A stretch of DNA of 48,126 nt from Bigelowiella natans CCMP2755 (GCA_000320545.1 ADNK01000336.1:1-48126), one strand, 5' to 3'; positions 11,189 through 22,920 are shown, counted from the first letter of the stretch. Translations and numbers: made by a program. The notes: a model not told the origin generated them from the letters alone.

Positions 11189-13290
11189 ACTGCGACTATC
11201 GATAATAATAAACTATTAAGAAAAGCCTGCAACTTTCCGTTATAACTTCCAAACGAAACATAAACTAATTCATTCCGCGTTACATCCACAATTTAGAGAT
11301 GAAACATCATTGCTATTGTCTGAAAGCCACGAAGTGTCGCTCCCCCGTTCCCTCCCCACCCCTCTCTCTCTCTCGCTCTCCCTTGCTGAAACAGTACCGC
11401 AAGCTCCTCCCCCTCCACATCGATCTTTACGAGATCTATTCTCTCTTCGCTGTGAATGAGGTTTTGCCTGGCCAGAATGTCTGACAAAGGCTCGGCACGG
11501 CACTTCTCCTCCTCGCCGTTGCAACCTGTCGAAGTGCTTCATCGTTACTCTTTTGGGGCATTATCAGTTTCAATGACGAACAAGGAGGAGGAGGAGAAGG
11601 AAAAGGAAAAGGTGGAGGGGAGGGGAAGGGGCGGGAGCTTTGCAGGGTCCCTTCATTTTCTTCAACAGTAGAAAGAACTACCGGCTTGTTTCTTTGCTTG
11701 AGCTTCGATATCCTCCATCGCAAGGAGCCGTGATTCGACCTGCCTTTCGCTGTCCCCCCCCCCCCCTTTCCCTGCAGCGGCAGCAGAAGCCGTCTTCGCA
11801 CCCCTCATTTTGGCCAAGTCGGACTCGATCCTGCGCCGGAACACGCGCTGCCGGTGAGAGCGCTCATCGGGATGGCGTGTGGATTCTCCTGGCATTTCGG
11901 GGAAGAACTGGAACGCAACCTCTCCTTGGGACTTTGAAGCCGCAGCCACCTCGACGCACAGCGTGGAGTCTGAAGTGGGTAGGAGACCGGTGATGCGCGA
12001 GGATGAAACCAGAAATAAAGACAGTGTTTTGAGTGCGCGCACTGCCGGTATATACACGCACGTGTTGTTGTCCGTTGTTGCTTTCTCTCTGCTCAGATTT
12101 ACCTTTGAATGCGTCCATATTGTGCCTCAGCACTTCGCTCGTCGCGCGCATCGGCTCTATACACAGAACGCGCGAGGTTGATGGCCAACGACGCTTGCAG
12201 TACAACGCAAAAAGGCCGATGTTGGCACCGACATCTACGATGTTAAGTCGCTGTTTTTCACCAAGATTTCCTGAGTCATTGCCGCCCCCTCCCTCCCGCT
12301 TCATCGCAGGTTCGGGCTCGGGAAGGCGAAGGACCGCAGCCTCGTAGCAGCGTTCTATGAAGATTTCCTTGATAGTGGGGAGGGGAGGCGAGACAAGGAA
12401 CGAGATTGTAGGAAGCATAAGCATTTAAGAGTGATATTAGACAGCATTGCTGCGCGTTTGAGGAAATTGAACGGGAGAAGCAACACCAATGCCTTTTCTG
12501 TGGTGACATGGCATTTGATCACACGCAGTCGAGAGACGAAAGTTAGCATGATCCCAGCACTATAAACCGCCTTATTTCCCATAGTAGGAAGTGCGAATAA
12601 TACGCATTCTTTCATTGAGGCTACGCGTCGAGTGCGGTGGGAGAGTACATCACGACCAGCAGCCGAATTTCACTACTTCCCCAGTTTTTGCTGCATTCGC
12701 TAAAATTTTGGCCATATGTACTATTCTGACCTCCCCTCCGCCCTCCTACCCCCCCCCCCTGTTACCTGGTACAGATAGCGCGTCTCGTCAACGCTGAGGT
12801 ACTTGAATTGCGAAGGAGATGGGAGGGGGAGCAACGGCATTTCGTCCCAAAGACCTAACTTTCCACTCCTTGGAATGCAGCGATGAGCTTGGGTATTCGT
12901 GGCGCAGCTGACTTCATGCTCCCGATCGATCCCCCCCCCCGCTGCTTTCCAAAGGCGCTCTACTTGCGACATGAACTGTGCGCTGATAACCTGCGAGCGA
13001 AGCAAAGGCCGAATCGTCAGCGACACAGAAGGACTACAAGTCTAATGCATGCTTCATGATGTGCACCCTCCATTCCTCGTGTTGTATTGATAAATCGGTA
13101 CTACCCTCACGGATTCTGGGTGTGATATTGCTCGAGCGAGCATGTAGAGAATCTTCTCGGTTGGTAGGCGAGACAGCAGCGCCGCCCTGGCCGAAGAGAT
13201 GCCAGAAGACGATGATGATGATGATATCGATGTTTTGCCCTCTCTTTCTTCGCTGCTACTGAGTTGTAATCCAGCGGCCAAGAGCATCAT
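10813..13290 (-). CDS. FkbM-family SAM-dependent methyltransferase
   Basis: Six minus-strand exons (13290..13105, 12990..12766, 12367..12103, 11969..11682, 11525..11398, 10998..10813) give 425 residues, all phases matching. FkbM enzymes transfer a methyl group from SAM, usually to a hydroxyl. The family order is clear: VDETRYLYQEIFIERCYE, then SAM motif I NIVDVGANIGLFALY, VLCIEPMRAT with the acidic residue that binds the SAM ribose, GEVAFQFFPEMPGESTRHP, LSDILARQN, IDLVKIDVEGEELA, and DRVCVEVANVSDRLNKL near the C-terminus. Insertions rich in Ala, Gly and Glu (residues about 160-175 and 245-280) are unusual. The first exon starts with an in-frame ATG but may instead be an internal exon, because an acceptor-like AG lies just upstream and the JmjC gene precedes it on the same strand. 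The N-terminal 130 residues match no domain I know. Substrate unknown. Confidence 0.85.
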
Positions 13291-13327
13291 GCGTAATCTG
13301 ATGTGCGTGTAGTGAAGGTTAGGTTTC

Positions 13328-13331
13328 GAAT

Positions 13332-13398
<67 letters not shown>

Positions 13399-13400
13399 TG
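13328..13400. repeat. (CT)n-(GT)n compound microsatellite between the JmjC and FkbM exons
   Basis: A run of CT units passes directly into GT units. It separates the last clear JmjC exon from the first FkbM exon and is followed toward 13460 by a CAT-type triplet run. Confidence 0.9.
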
Positions 13401-13479
13401 TGTTAGCGCCGAAATCTATGGTGACTCGCCCTTTCTTCGTCTTCATCATCATCACCATCATCATCATCGTTTCCTCAAT

Positions 13480-13601
13480 TCATATCATACGTTTCATCAC
13501 TGCAAAGAGATTTATCTTCCCGCGTGTCCCCTTCAGTCTTCTCGTTCGGATTGAACCTTGGGTTTCAGCATTATTTGTATCAAGAACCGACCGACGATAA
13601 A

Positions 13602-13636
<35 letters not shown>

Positions 13637-16498
13637 AGAAGAGGAGAAACAAGGCCCCCCTCCTGCAAGAAAAGGGGGCGAAAAACATACCAGTCAATCG
13701 GCCCACCGAAGGTTCTAATCCAAAGCTCGTCCACCGTTCTATCAGCGTTCTGCTTCACCGCCTTCGCGTCATGCACACTCCTCCTCACAACCGCGTGCTC
13801 GCGAGTTTGCGCCAGCAACGAGAGCGCTGCTTTAGCGACACTCTCGCAAACCCGTTCCTCCTCTTCCTCCTTCTCTTCGACTGCAGATCTGGGCACACAC
13901 CATTGATTCACGCTAACGGAAGTCTCCAGCGACGTAACCTCATGCCACCAATGTCGTGGAACATACAGCAGATCCCCGGGGTCTAAGAAGGCGGTGACAG
14001 TCGCCAGCCGGCGTCTGTGATGATGGCCTTGTATGCTGCCGTCAGTGTTGCAAGCGTCGTCGCCGCGGGGAAATCTTAGTTCGGAGTATATGCTGCCTAC
14101 AAATTGCTTAATCTCAATGCAATGCCTGGAGGAACTATTCTCTCTCTCCCTCTCTCTCTCTCCCCCCCCCCCACCCCCCTTAAACCCCCCCCTCTATTGA
14201 CTACTTTCTTCAAACGGAATTCTCGTCGGTAAGGCGTGGCGAAACTGTCCTGGCTCCATGAGCACCCAACGCTTGCGACCGTAGGCCTGCGCGACGAGGT
14301 TGTACCTATGCACGACGAAAATACGGGTAAGTATCGAGCGAAAACCAACATCTTTGACGAACGCAACCGGAAGTGGATTTTCTCGTGGAAAGCTGCTCGA
14401 TATATCCACGCTCCCAAAACGCCACTTCCCTGCTAATCTTCCTTCTATTCTTCACCCCATTATCATCATCATCATCATCATCATCATCATTATCACGATC
14501 ATCGTCGTCGTCGTTGTTGTTCTTCCTCATCATCCTCACCCACGCTCCAACATAGTCGTAGACATCTTACCCGAATGCATCATAGTGCAACCGAGTCCCC
14601 GCCCCTTCAGAACCGATCCAGAGGACAGGTAGCGACGACGAAGAGGGGGGGGAGGAAGAAGCCGAAGAAGACGATCGCGCCGCTCTAAATGATGCAAAGT
14701 CCGTAGCGTCCACAGCCGCCGCTCGCCGATGGTCATCCGAAAACAACGTCTCGAAGTGTTTGTAGTCCATGTAACCCCAGTACTTTTCCGCAGGAAATAT
14801 CGCCGAAATTGCGCCTGCGGAGGTGAGAACTGATGAGTCTGTCTGCGATGTCGAGGCACTTTCCGAATGCCTTGCAAATGCTCGATACTGCTCGTCATTG
14901 CGAAGTTTACGCCGCTGCGGTGATGGTTTCATCATCATCGTCTCCTCCCTCTCATTCTCTCCTGTTTCTTGGCTGAGAATAGGGTTGGTATCACGCCGCC
15001 TCTTCCTCGATTGGGCAGACTGCGAGGTGCACCCCCCTCGTTGTTTTGGTTGTTGGTGCAACGAAAGCCACTCGCAGAAGGCAGCGACGGTGACGTTGGC
15101 ATGTGAGCACTCGGATTCCCATGGAAGTTGACGACGCTTGTCATTCGGCCCTCTCGCTTCGCTTTCTTCATCATTCTGTTTCTCATCGCCTGTTGTCCTC
15201 CATTTTTGTCGGGCCCTTTCCTTTCCCTGCCCCCCCCTCGAAGGTGCGCTGGGAGTGGAGGTGTCGATTGGGGGCGGGGTTGGCGAGGAGATCCTTGGGA
15301 AGAAACGTGCTTCGGAGACGACGGAAGAAAAGTTACTGTGTGCAAGTAATTCAGGCGTCCATTTTTCGATCTTCCAATTACTGGGACCGCCAGCGCTCTG
15401 CTCATCGTCGCTGCTCTTTCCCTCCTCTTTGTTCACGCCGTTGCGAAGGCTGCCGCCTCGGAACACTATCGGAAAATTGCAATCCCTTGAGGGTAGGGAT
15501 GGGGGAGGGGGGGGGGGGGGGGGGGGGTTGAAGTTTTACGATTCAGTGAATGTGCTTTCGTATTGCTATGCTACGACGACTCTACTACTGCCTCTGCTAA
15601 ATAGTTTCTTGAATATAAGTAACATTCGTAACAATGATATCAGGCATTTAGCTACCGTATTATGTCTGCTGCAAGTGCGACCTGACGACCATCTATCGTC
15701 CTGACAACCGCTAGTGAACCCCCCCCCTGTTTCCGTATCTCTCTTTTATCCCGACGATGTTTCCTCTCCTCCCCCCCCTCTCCCTCCGCCGCCTCCTCCT
15801 CCTCCTCCTCCTCCCCCTTTTGCTGGCGATTCTCCTGGTTTTCACCAACGTCGCCATCTCCTGATTGCCTTTTCTCCCATCCGATAACGTCGAGAAATCC
15901 CAATATACTCACATGTACGTCATTCATATCTGTCGCGCCCTGGCATTTAGCCGTTGTCGCAGGGTCAGGCTGCATTGGGGGGGAGATAACTGCATCTAGT
16001 TGAATAGCAATGTCCTCCCTCGTACCAGCACCTATGTTTCGAGTGAATTCGCCGCGCTCAATCTTGTCGCCGACGAGGAATTGGGCCTGGAACCGTACGC
16101 TGCCATCGCCTATACGCTCGATCCGAGAATCTATTGTCTACATACAGTACACACACCACTTATCATTTTGCTTCTGGAAAAATACGTTCTGGGGAAATAC
16201 AACTATTCAGCAGTTTCAAGTTAAAACATATGAGTATGCCATGTGGATGGATTCTATTTCTCGCGTGTCTTCTCCACATCGTTTCTCCAGAAACTGCAAA
16301 TGTTTGACTGAAAACATCTACCTACCCCGGTCGCCCATAAAGGCGTTGCCCACTCCGTCATCATCCCAAAAGCTCGCGTGAGAGGCTTCGTCGCCTCGAG
16401 AATCGGTTGTGTGGCATCAACTCTGACGCGTTTACCTAAATCGCAGGGTTGGACGGCACATGTACATCGAATTCACAGATAACACATTACACACACAT

Positions 16499-16552
<54 letters not shown>

Positions 16553-16875
16553 GTAGAATCATAGAAGCGTCCGATGTTTGCGAACGAAAATTCGTTACGA
16601 CTTTCAGACGCTCTCTACGATTTCTTTGAATGGTGTAAAAAAAAAATTCTATTTTATTCGAAACACCTTCATCGACATACGCTCTAATGCTGCTGTTTTG
16701 AGAATCTCCAAGACAATCATTGATAATCCGGAGTGCCTGCCGCAGTAGCATCGTGCTCGGGTCAGAAACTCTCCCACGAGGGCGAAGTTTCTCTGCGAAA
16801 TGGATTCACGTGGGTAAATTAGAACAAGACCAAGGGGCATCGAAAATTGTGGAAGTGTCGTTTGCAGGTGCTCTG
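13480..16875 (-). CDS. JmjC (cupin-like) hydroxylase/demethylase with long N-terminal extension
   Basis: Exons on the minus strand: 16875..16831, 16792..16667, 16435..16326, 16137..15656, 15485..14571, 14305..14202, and 14096 to 13687 or, unspliced, to a stop at 13480. The JmjC core is clear: FPIVFRGGSLRNG, WKIEKWTPELL, VLWIGSEGAGTRLHYDAFG (HxD iron ligands), YNLVAQAYGRKRWVLMEPGQ, RIPFEESS, then DPGDLLYVPRHWWHEVT with the distal iron His, and SVSVNQW. This is the HSPBAP1/JMJD5/TYW5 type, an Fe(II)/2-oxoglutarate dioxygenase. An unusually large Ser/Asp/Glu-rich insert (roughly 200 residues) sits inside the JmjC region. Upstream exons add at least 280 residues with no domain I recognise (LRQALRIINDCLGDSQ, RFQAQFLVGDKIERGEFTRN) and a Glu-rich stretch. 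The initiator exon is unresolved, and whether the first four exons belong to this gene or another is inference from phase alone. The 3' end is also uncertain. Confidence 0.75.
15507..15528 (+). repeat. Poly-G tract
   Basis: A run of about 20 G (C on the coding strand) lies in the intron just upstream of the JmjC exon 15485..14571, so it is part of that intron's pyrimidine-rich 3' end. Confidence 0.9.
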
Positions 16876-17698
16876 CTGCAAATCGACCAAAAAAAAAACC
16901 ATCGGATGATCTCGGTTTGCGTATTCTGTTGGGATGGGGAGATGCGGTTGTTTTTTCGAGCAAAAAGTATTAAGTGCCGACAGGATGAGAACGCTCCCTC
17001 GAAATCTGATGGGCTAGCTATGCGTCCATAATTTGCACGGCGGGGGAGGTGGGGCGTTCACGGGTCGGGCGGGAGGAAGATGCCTGCGACCGAGCCAGTA
17101 AGCCGAACACGAGGAACTTCTCAGATGTTTTGCGTGCACATTTTTACCTAAATCTGTCGCTTCCCAAATAAATTACAGGTGGTTTTTGACCTCCGACTTC
17201 GGCCTCGAAGACATTTCAATCGTGATAGCGCCGGGGTAATTTGCGCTGTCGGTGGAAAGGAAACCGCGAATCAACTATTGTTCAATAAAGTGTTGCTATG
17301 CGGCAAAACGTACAGCGACTTCCTGCAACAGCGGTAGTCCTGAGTTCGGATCCGCCTGCGGTCGAGAGTTCTCGTAGCATGTTCTCCGATCGGAAATCGG
17401 CACGGATGACCCGTGATGGTTCACGGTCAAGGCTTCAAACCTTGGGGGGATTAATTTCTCAGCCGTTCGATTCGGCCTTCTGTGCGTATTCTTTTTTCCT
17501 AATTTCCCGTTCTTTTTTCTCTTGGTTTTCTTTTGCGAAAGCGATTTTTTGTTTCTCGGTTTTCAGCCGGTCGGCGATTTCTAGATGTAGAAACATCGTA
17601 GAAAATCTGTCCAAAAGTTCCCGTGCTTGTGCCGTAGCATCGGGTGCTCGCAAAATACTTCCGCCGCACCACCCGCCATTCCTCGTGCAAGCTAAGCA
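16876..17698. other. Divergent 5' region between the JmjC and MGST3-like genes
   Basis: The initiating exon of the leftward gene and the shared promoter should lie here. A minus-strand coiled-coil-looking frame (17653..17459, residues such as ADRLKTEKQKIAFAKENQEK) ends at a stop and has no donor site inside it. It could be a chance frame, an exon of an unmodelled gene, or a UTR. Confidence 0.4.
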
Positions 17699-18227
17699 AT
17701 GTCCGACTCGATTAAGATCCCTCGCGACTATGCGTACGTCGTCCTCTCAGTTGGATCGACATGGTTAGAATGCGAGAGTGAGAAGAGGAGGGGAGAAACA
17801 GTGCAATTTTTATCCTATGTCCGTGTCAGTTTGTGCGTCTGCTTCCAATGAGAGAATTTATTTGCGAGTAGGGTGGCCAACTACTTCCTCATTGGTCTTG
17901 TCGCCAAAGCAAGGTGAGAACCTATGTGCTGGTATATTCCTTACCTAAACGGCGTCGTATGGTGTTGTTTACGCTCTGCATTTAGGAAAGAATACGGAGT
18001 TAAGTATCCGAACCTATACGCTGACGAGCGCCACGGCGACTCAGAGCTCAGAGACAAGTCACTACGTGCAATTTTTTGTATAGTGGACCAGTTTTCGGCG
18101 AATTACAATCTCCTGACGCAAATGTTGCTTATTTGGAACAGGTTTAACTCCGTCCAACGTGGCCACCAGAACTTCTTGGAAACATGGCCATCTAGCTGCG
18201 TAAGGCACACGCACGCACGCACGCACC

Positions 18228-18313
<86 letters not shown>

Positions 18314-18744
18314 GTGCCACCGCTCGTTTACTCGCTGAGCTGGATGCATGCACTACGCACTATGAAGCATGAATTGCATTGCCTATATCGCATTCGTAAC
18401 TCTGTTGGAAACTATCTAGGTGCTCATGAGTCTGAACGGGCTTGTTTTCCCCCGGGCATGCGCAGTGATGGGAGGCTTGATCTCCGTAGGACGAATCATC
18501 TACGGCATCGGATACAAGATGGTGATATAGCTAATGTAGGGGTTTCAAGAAAGGAATATACCTTCTTATTTCTCATGTCGATCTTTACGAAGACTTCCAA
18601 CAATTGCTCTAAATATGCATTCTATGACATCAGTACGGGCCAAAGGGGAGGATGCCCGGAGCTATTATCGCGCATTTGGGAGATTTTCCTCTGGTTTTCC
18701 TCACCTTCTACACAGGATACAAGTTGCTCAAAGGAAAGCAATGA
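17699..18744 (+). CDS. Microsomal glutathione S-transferase 3-like MAPEG protein
   Basis: Six exons (17699-17763, 17872-17913, 17986-18057, 18142-18199, 18420-18521, 18634-18744) give 149 residues, the usual length of MGST3. MAPEG enzymes are four-helix membrane proteins of the ER or outer envelope that conjugate glutathione to lipophilic electrophiles or reduce lipid peroxides. Matches to the family in order: IPRDYAYVVLSVG (compare KEYGFVLLTG), ANYFLIGLVAKARKEYGVKY, PNLYAD, the hallmark FNSVQRGHQNFLETWP (compare FNCIQRAHQNTLEVYP), LISVGRIIYGIGYKM, and a final hydrophobic helix ending in YKLLKGKQ, a Lys-rich tail consistent with ER residence. The start ATG is fixed by length and by the phase-2 donor. 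Intron 4 carries a long CA microsatellite. A detoxification role follows from the family, not from context. Confidence 0.92.
18203..18311 (+). repeat. (CA)n microsatellite, about 80 bases of pure repeat
   Basis: Imperfect ACGC units at 18208-18228 lead into an uninterrupted CA run to about 18311, inside intron 4 of the MGST3-like gene. It is among the longest microsatellites in the window. Confidence 0.95.
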
Positions 18745-19630
18745 AGAAATTTGCAGACTCCGTTTTGCCTCAAGATCTACACCTGAAGGGGCCTAAATGC
18801 GAATCAAGTTGCAAAATCAGCTGCAGCTCGTCTTGCAAGCATTTGTCATTTTAGCCCACGAAGAAGATGTGTATGAATGTGGTACATGGCCATTAGAAAA
18901 ATGTAACCATTTCATCAATCATCCGTCTCATACGTACATGCGTTTCAATGTATACGAGAAATGCCAATCTAGTAATGTGCTACGACGACGCCGAACAAGT
19001 CGAATGCAAGATAAACGCTGCACACACATCACTAATTATACTAGATCGGTCTGCAATTGCATGTGCAGGTTGAGCCAGACTATATATATAGATGGAAAAC
19101 TCCAGACGACTGTTTAGATCCACACCGTATGAACCGCATAGCAGCCGATACGATGCTAGGTGCGTGCGCGTTCTATGTGCGCTGCGATGGACATGCGTGC
19201 AGTTTGTGCATGTTGCAGACATCACATGATCGAACCGCGTGCTAGTGCGGTAGAGTGGCCGCACGTGTGCATGCAACAATGTGCCATATACCATGTATTG
19301 CTAGAGGTTGTGGGATGTTCGGCACGACAAAGTGTTCTAGTCTTCGATCACAGCAACATAAGCCTACTCACTATATGCACTCGCAATGTTAGTGTTCGAA
19401 ACCGTGGCATGTGGTGCATGTCCCGTGTTGTGTTGTCTTTGGGGTGCACTTATTTACACATGCCGCATCACGCCTTATTCAACAAGCTTCGCCTGTAGGG
19501 CGTTTTCTCGCACGCAACATTGCGATTATGACGTCTACATCCCATGCCCAAGTAATGTTACTCGTTGTTCTGCTGACTAAATAAACCGAACACAAATTCT
19601 TCCTTCACTTGATATAATCTAGTTTTGATT
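18745..19630. other. Intergenic, convergent 3' ends
   Basis: No supported exon or RNA gene. Several open frames on both strands are short and compositionally random. Confidence 0.5.
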
Positions 19631-20284
19631 CTACTTTGTCAATGTCCCATCAGGTTGCACAGGGAGTGAGTTTCCGAACAAATTTGAAGAGTTGTATGGG
19701 AGAGCGATATCCAATTCATTTAGTAGCTTTACCCAATTTGCCTAATTTGTTACGCTTGTTTTCTACTTTGCAATGAATATAGATAAAAAAAGTACCTTTT
19801 CTTCCTGCTCGTTCACTCTTGAAATCGAGAGTTTCAGATTTTCATCGTGATTCTTGACCCTCTGCTCCTCCGTCGCTACCCGTTCCTTTCGGTATTTTTC
19901 TCTTTGATTTTCTATTCTATCTAAAATGACCACCGCTTTGTCGTGCATCCTTTTATTGTGAGCCTATTCAACATAAAAGGTAATCATAAGTACTCAACAA
20001 GATAAATTCTAGGAAAAAAACTTAAAAGTAAACGTAAAGATTGAATCTTACCACAACTGTTTTTCATCATTTTAACGTTTTACCCGTCGTTGTTTGAGAA
20101 GGTGGGCCTCTGCATGCTTCTGTCTTGAATCGAAGCTGGTGTCATTACCAACCACAAAGTCATTTGTAGCTTCGAGGATATGATGTGATGAGCGGGAAAC
20201 TGGTGTTGGCGCTGTTGGCGCCGTTGGCGCTGAGCGGCTTGTCGTCAAAAAAGCGAATAAAACTGTAAGAAGTGAGACGGCCAT
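19631..20284 (-). CDS. Small secreted coiled-coil protein, family unknown
   Basis: Three minus-strand exons (20284..20084, 19963..19796, 19726..19631), all joined in phase 0, give 154 residues. The N-terminus MAVSLLTVLFAFLTTSRSA is a convincing signal peptide with a plausible cut near SRSA. A short APT repeat (APTAPTAPTP) follows. The middle exon is strongly helical and charged, with heptad-like spacing: AVVILDRIENQREKYRKERV and VKNHDENLKLSISRVNEQ. The last exon ends YNSSNLFGNSLPVQPDGTLT then K-stop and has one possible N-glycosylation site (NSS). I do not recognise the family. The gene's small size, signal peptide and clean splice sites support it as real. Its promoter would lie just upstream, near a long TA repeat at 20.4 kb. 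Confidence 0.7.
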
Positions 20285-20357
20285 CGCTGAATATTGGAAT
20301 GCAGAGATAGATACTGGTGAGAGTGGCAGTGGAGATGATGATTTATTTATTACTCTA

Positions 20358-20418
<61 letters not shown>

Positions 20419-21227
20419 TTATTTTGGAATCATATAAAGCTACTGTATTTAAAACATAATCGGTGACTAAAATTACTCAGTTTACCACAGCAAGAGAAGA
20501 ATTTAATTCCATAACACAAAAAATGTAAGGCGCTGATTGCATAACACTCTTACCTCTGATTAGCTAGTCGAAGGATTTCATAACAAGAGAGTCATTCGGC
20601 TATATCACGTATGGTAAATACATATCAGGTTGTGAATAGTTGCAAGGAAGGAGAAATCAAAATCCTCGTGTTCGTATAGCCGTATAGCCGATAAACACGT
20701 TATCGAGAGGCAGGAAGAGTTAGAATTGAGGATTTACAGATATCCCTCTCTCCAACCCTTGATTTTCTTTCCCCGATTACATCCCATAAGCCTGTTGCGT
20801 ACCCATTGGCTGTCTTCTAAGCTCGCCTACAATGATACAAGGCCTCCATCATGTGCACGTACGATGATGGGAAAGGTGCTCTGCCAGAGAATTTAAATTC
20901 GAAAAATTAAATTTGAACATTTTTGAATAAAATGGAATGGCGTTTCGTTCGAACGACAAAGAAATAAAAGATAACTTATAAGACTTAATTGCCGGTAGCC
21001 GTAACGGATTAGAAACGTTGAAAACGGACTCGATCGACGCAGGCGACTCACAGAGAGAGCGAGGAGAGATGCTTCGGCAATGAATCTGGTGCTGCGGCTC
21101 TGACAGACCTCCATTTTATCTATCCATCCACTTCCCAATCTCCTCTCCTACACCCTTAACATTATTATGAGAGCATACTTCTCATTCCTTGGATAAACCC
21201 ATACATTCGAGTCGGTAGGTCTTTATT
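20285..21227. other. Divergent intergenic region upstream of the pseudokinase-CHAT gene
   Basis: It lies between two outward-facing genes, so it should carry both promoters. It holds a (TA)n run at about 20361-20417. A minus-strand open frame at 21138..20893 has no recognisable features and is not called. Confidence 0.5.
20361..20417. repeat. (TA)n microsatellite
   Basis: A nearly pure TA run of close to 60 bases in the spacer upstream of the small secreted protein gene. Confidence 0.95.
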
Positions 21228-22852
21228 ATGGATATGGAAGTCGAGATGTTCGATGGGAGGGACAAACTGAGAGAATACATTCTGAGAGACAGGTTAGGGG
21301 AAGGGCCTAGGTCAATTACTTACCAGGCAGGGAGGAAGGACGGCGACGATGTGGCTCTGGAAGTCATATGGGGAGACTTAAATTACCTGGAGTGTGGAAA
21401 AAAAGCGCTTGAAAAACTGAAAGATTGTGATCACACGGTAAAATTTATCTCGCTTACAATGGGGCTAGAATATACTCATCGAAATGGAGAAAAATCTACG
21501 GTTGATGTAATGGCACTTGAATTGTGTCCGAATGGATCCCTCTTTCCTTACATAAAACATCGCTTGTTTAGTCTGAAGCGTGTACAGGGTTACTTTGGCC
21601 AGCTCTGTTCAGTACTCGAATCCATGAAAGACAAAAACGTTATTCATCGGAATATCGTGCCTCAAAACATCTTACTGGGGGAAAAATGGAACTTAAAAAT
21701 GGCTGGTTTTGGGTATTCTGTCATTGGAAAAGAAGCAAAAGGCCGTGCAGGAACGAAAGGATATATGGCCCCGGAAGTCGATAATTACCCAGCTACAGGG
21801 GAGTCCTATTCCAGAAAGATAGACATTTACAGTTCTGGCGTAGTCCTATTTAATATGCTTTATGGTTGGAATTTCACAAATGTTCGATATGTCGAACGTT
21901 ATCTCAGAAATGGGAATAAACATAAATTTTGGAATAGGCAGTTGAGGTGGATATTACAAAGAAGAGAAAATACACTCCTTCACGCAAGTAGAGGCGAGGA
22001 ACTCTTGTATCAAAGGATTGCTGGCCTCAAAACGGAAGAATATCCAATCGTTATCACATACAGTCTAAATAAAATGGACCCACAAGTTTGCTACGACAGT
22101 AAGGACGTCGAAATGGTTGCTAAAAAGGCTAACAGACTTGCCGAATTAGAAAGAGTTAGAGAGGATACCATTGTGTTTGAAGTGCATAAGATCCTAGAAA
22201 TGGATTTGCTAGATGGAATGCTTGAAACCGATCCTGCTCGTAGGTGGGATTTTGAAGAGATCAAACAGCATCCATTTTATAAGGAGGGATGCGGTTTCTC
22301 CCCAACTAAGCTCGAAGAAAAGCTCGAGGAAAAGTTGAAGAGAATTGAGAAACGCTCACGACCTAAGGAAAGGAGGGATAGTCTTGAAATCAAACAACGA
22401 AGCCGCTTTAGATTGGAAAAATGGAGGGAAGCGCGGGTCGAAGGAGAGGAAGCACAGGTTGTTATGCTGTTATGTCTTGTATTTTGTTCGAATAGATTTT
22501 GCAAAATCCTATTAGTGATGAGTCAGAATAATGCGTGGTTTCACGTTCACGAACTCAACCACGGATATTGGGTCATCATTTTGAGATATTCTCATTCGCT
22601 CCGTGTTTACTCCACACCACCATCGCTTGTTTTATTTGATTCCTACTCCACGTTATGCTCTAGCTTTTGAGTGGAAGAGAGGCAAAGGTGGAAGTGGAAG
22701 CCTCAACAAGCACTAGAGCTGGACCTATCGATAATAAAATAATTGGAACTAAAGGTGTGATGAATTCCGTCTGTATACAACTACTATGAGTCCACTCCTA
22801 CTGTTTGTGTCACAAACTACCCTGGCAATTGACGGTAGTTGATACAATATGT

Positions 22853-22920
<68 letters not shown>

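Noticed and set aside
11864-12424. The complete 186-codon frame as a stand-alone methyltransferase
   Set aside because: Only its middle part (12367..12103) is coding. A better donor at 12102 and matching phases give a full FkbM order across six exons.
18062-18349. Cys/Val-repeat frames on the minus strand
   Set aside because: They are translations of the CA/GT microsatellite in the MGST3-like intron.
22458-22670. Read-through of the kinase frame to a stop at 22670, making a 480-residue protein
   Set aside because: The last 70 residues are unlike kinase tails. A GT donor after the charged coil and an acceptor at 22663 keep phase into the CHAT exon. A read-through form by intron retention cannot be excluded.
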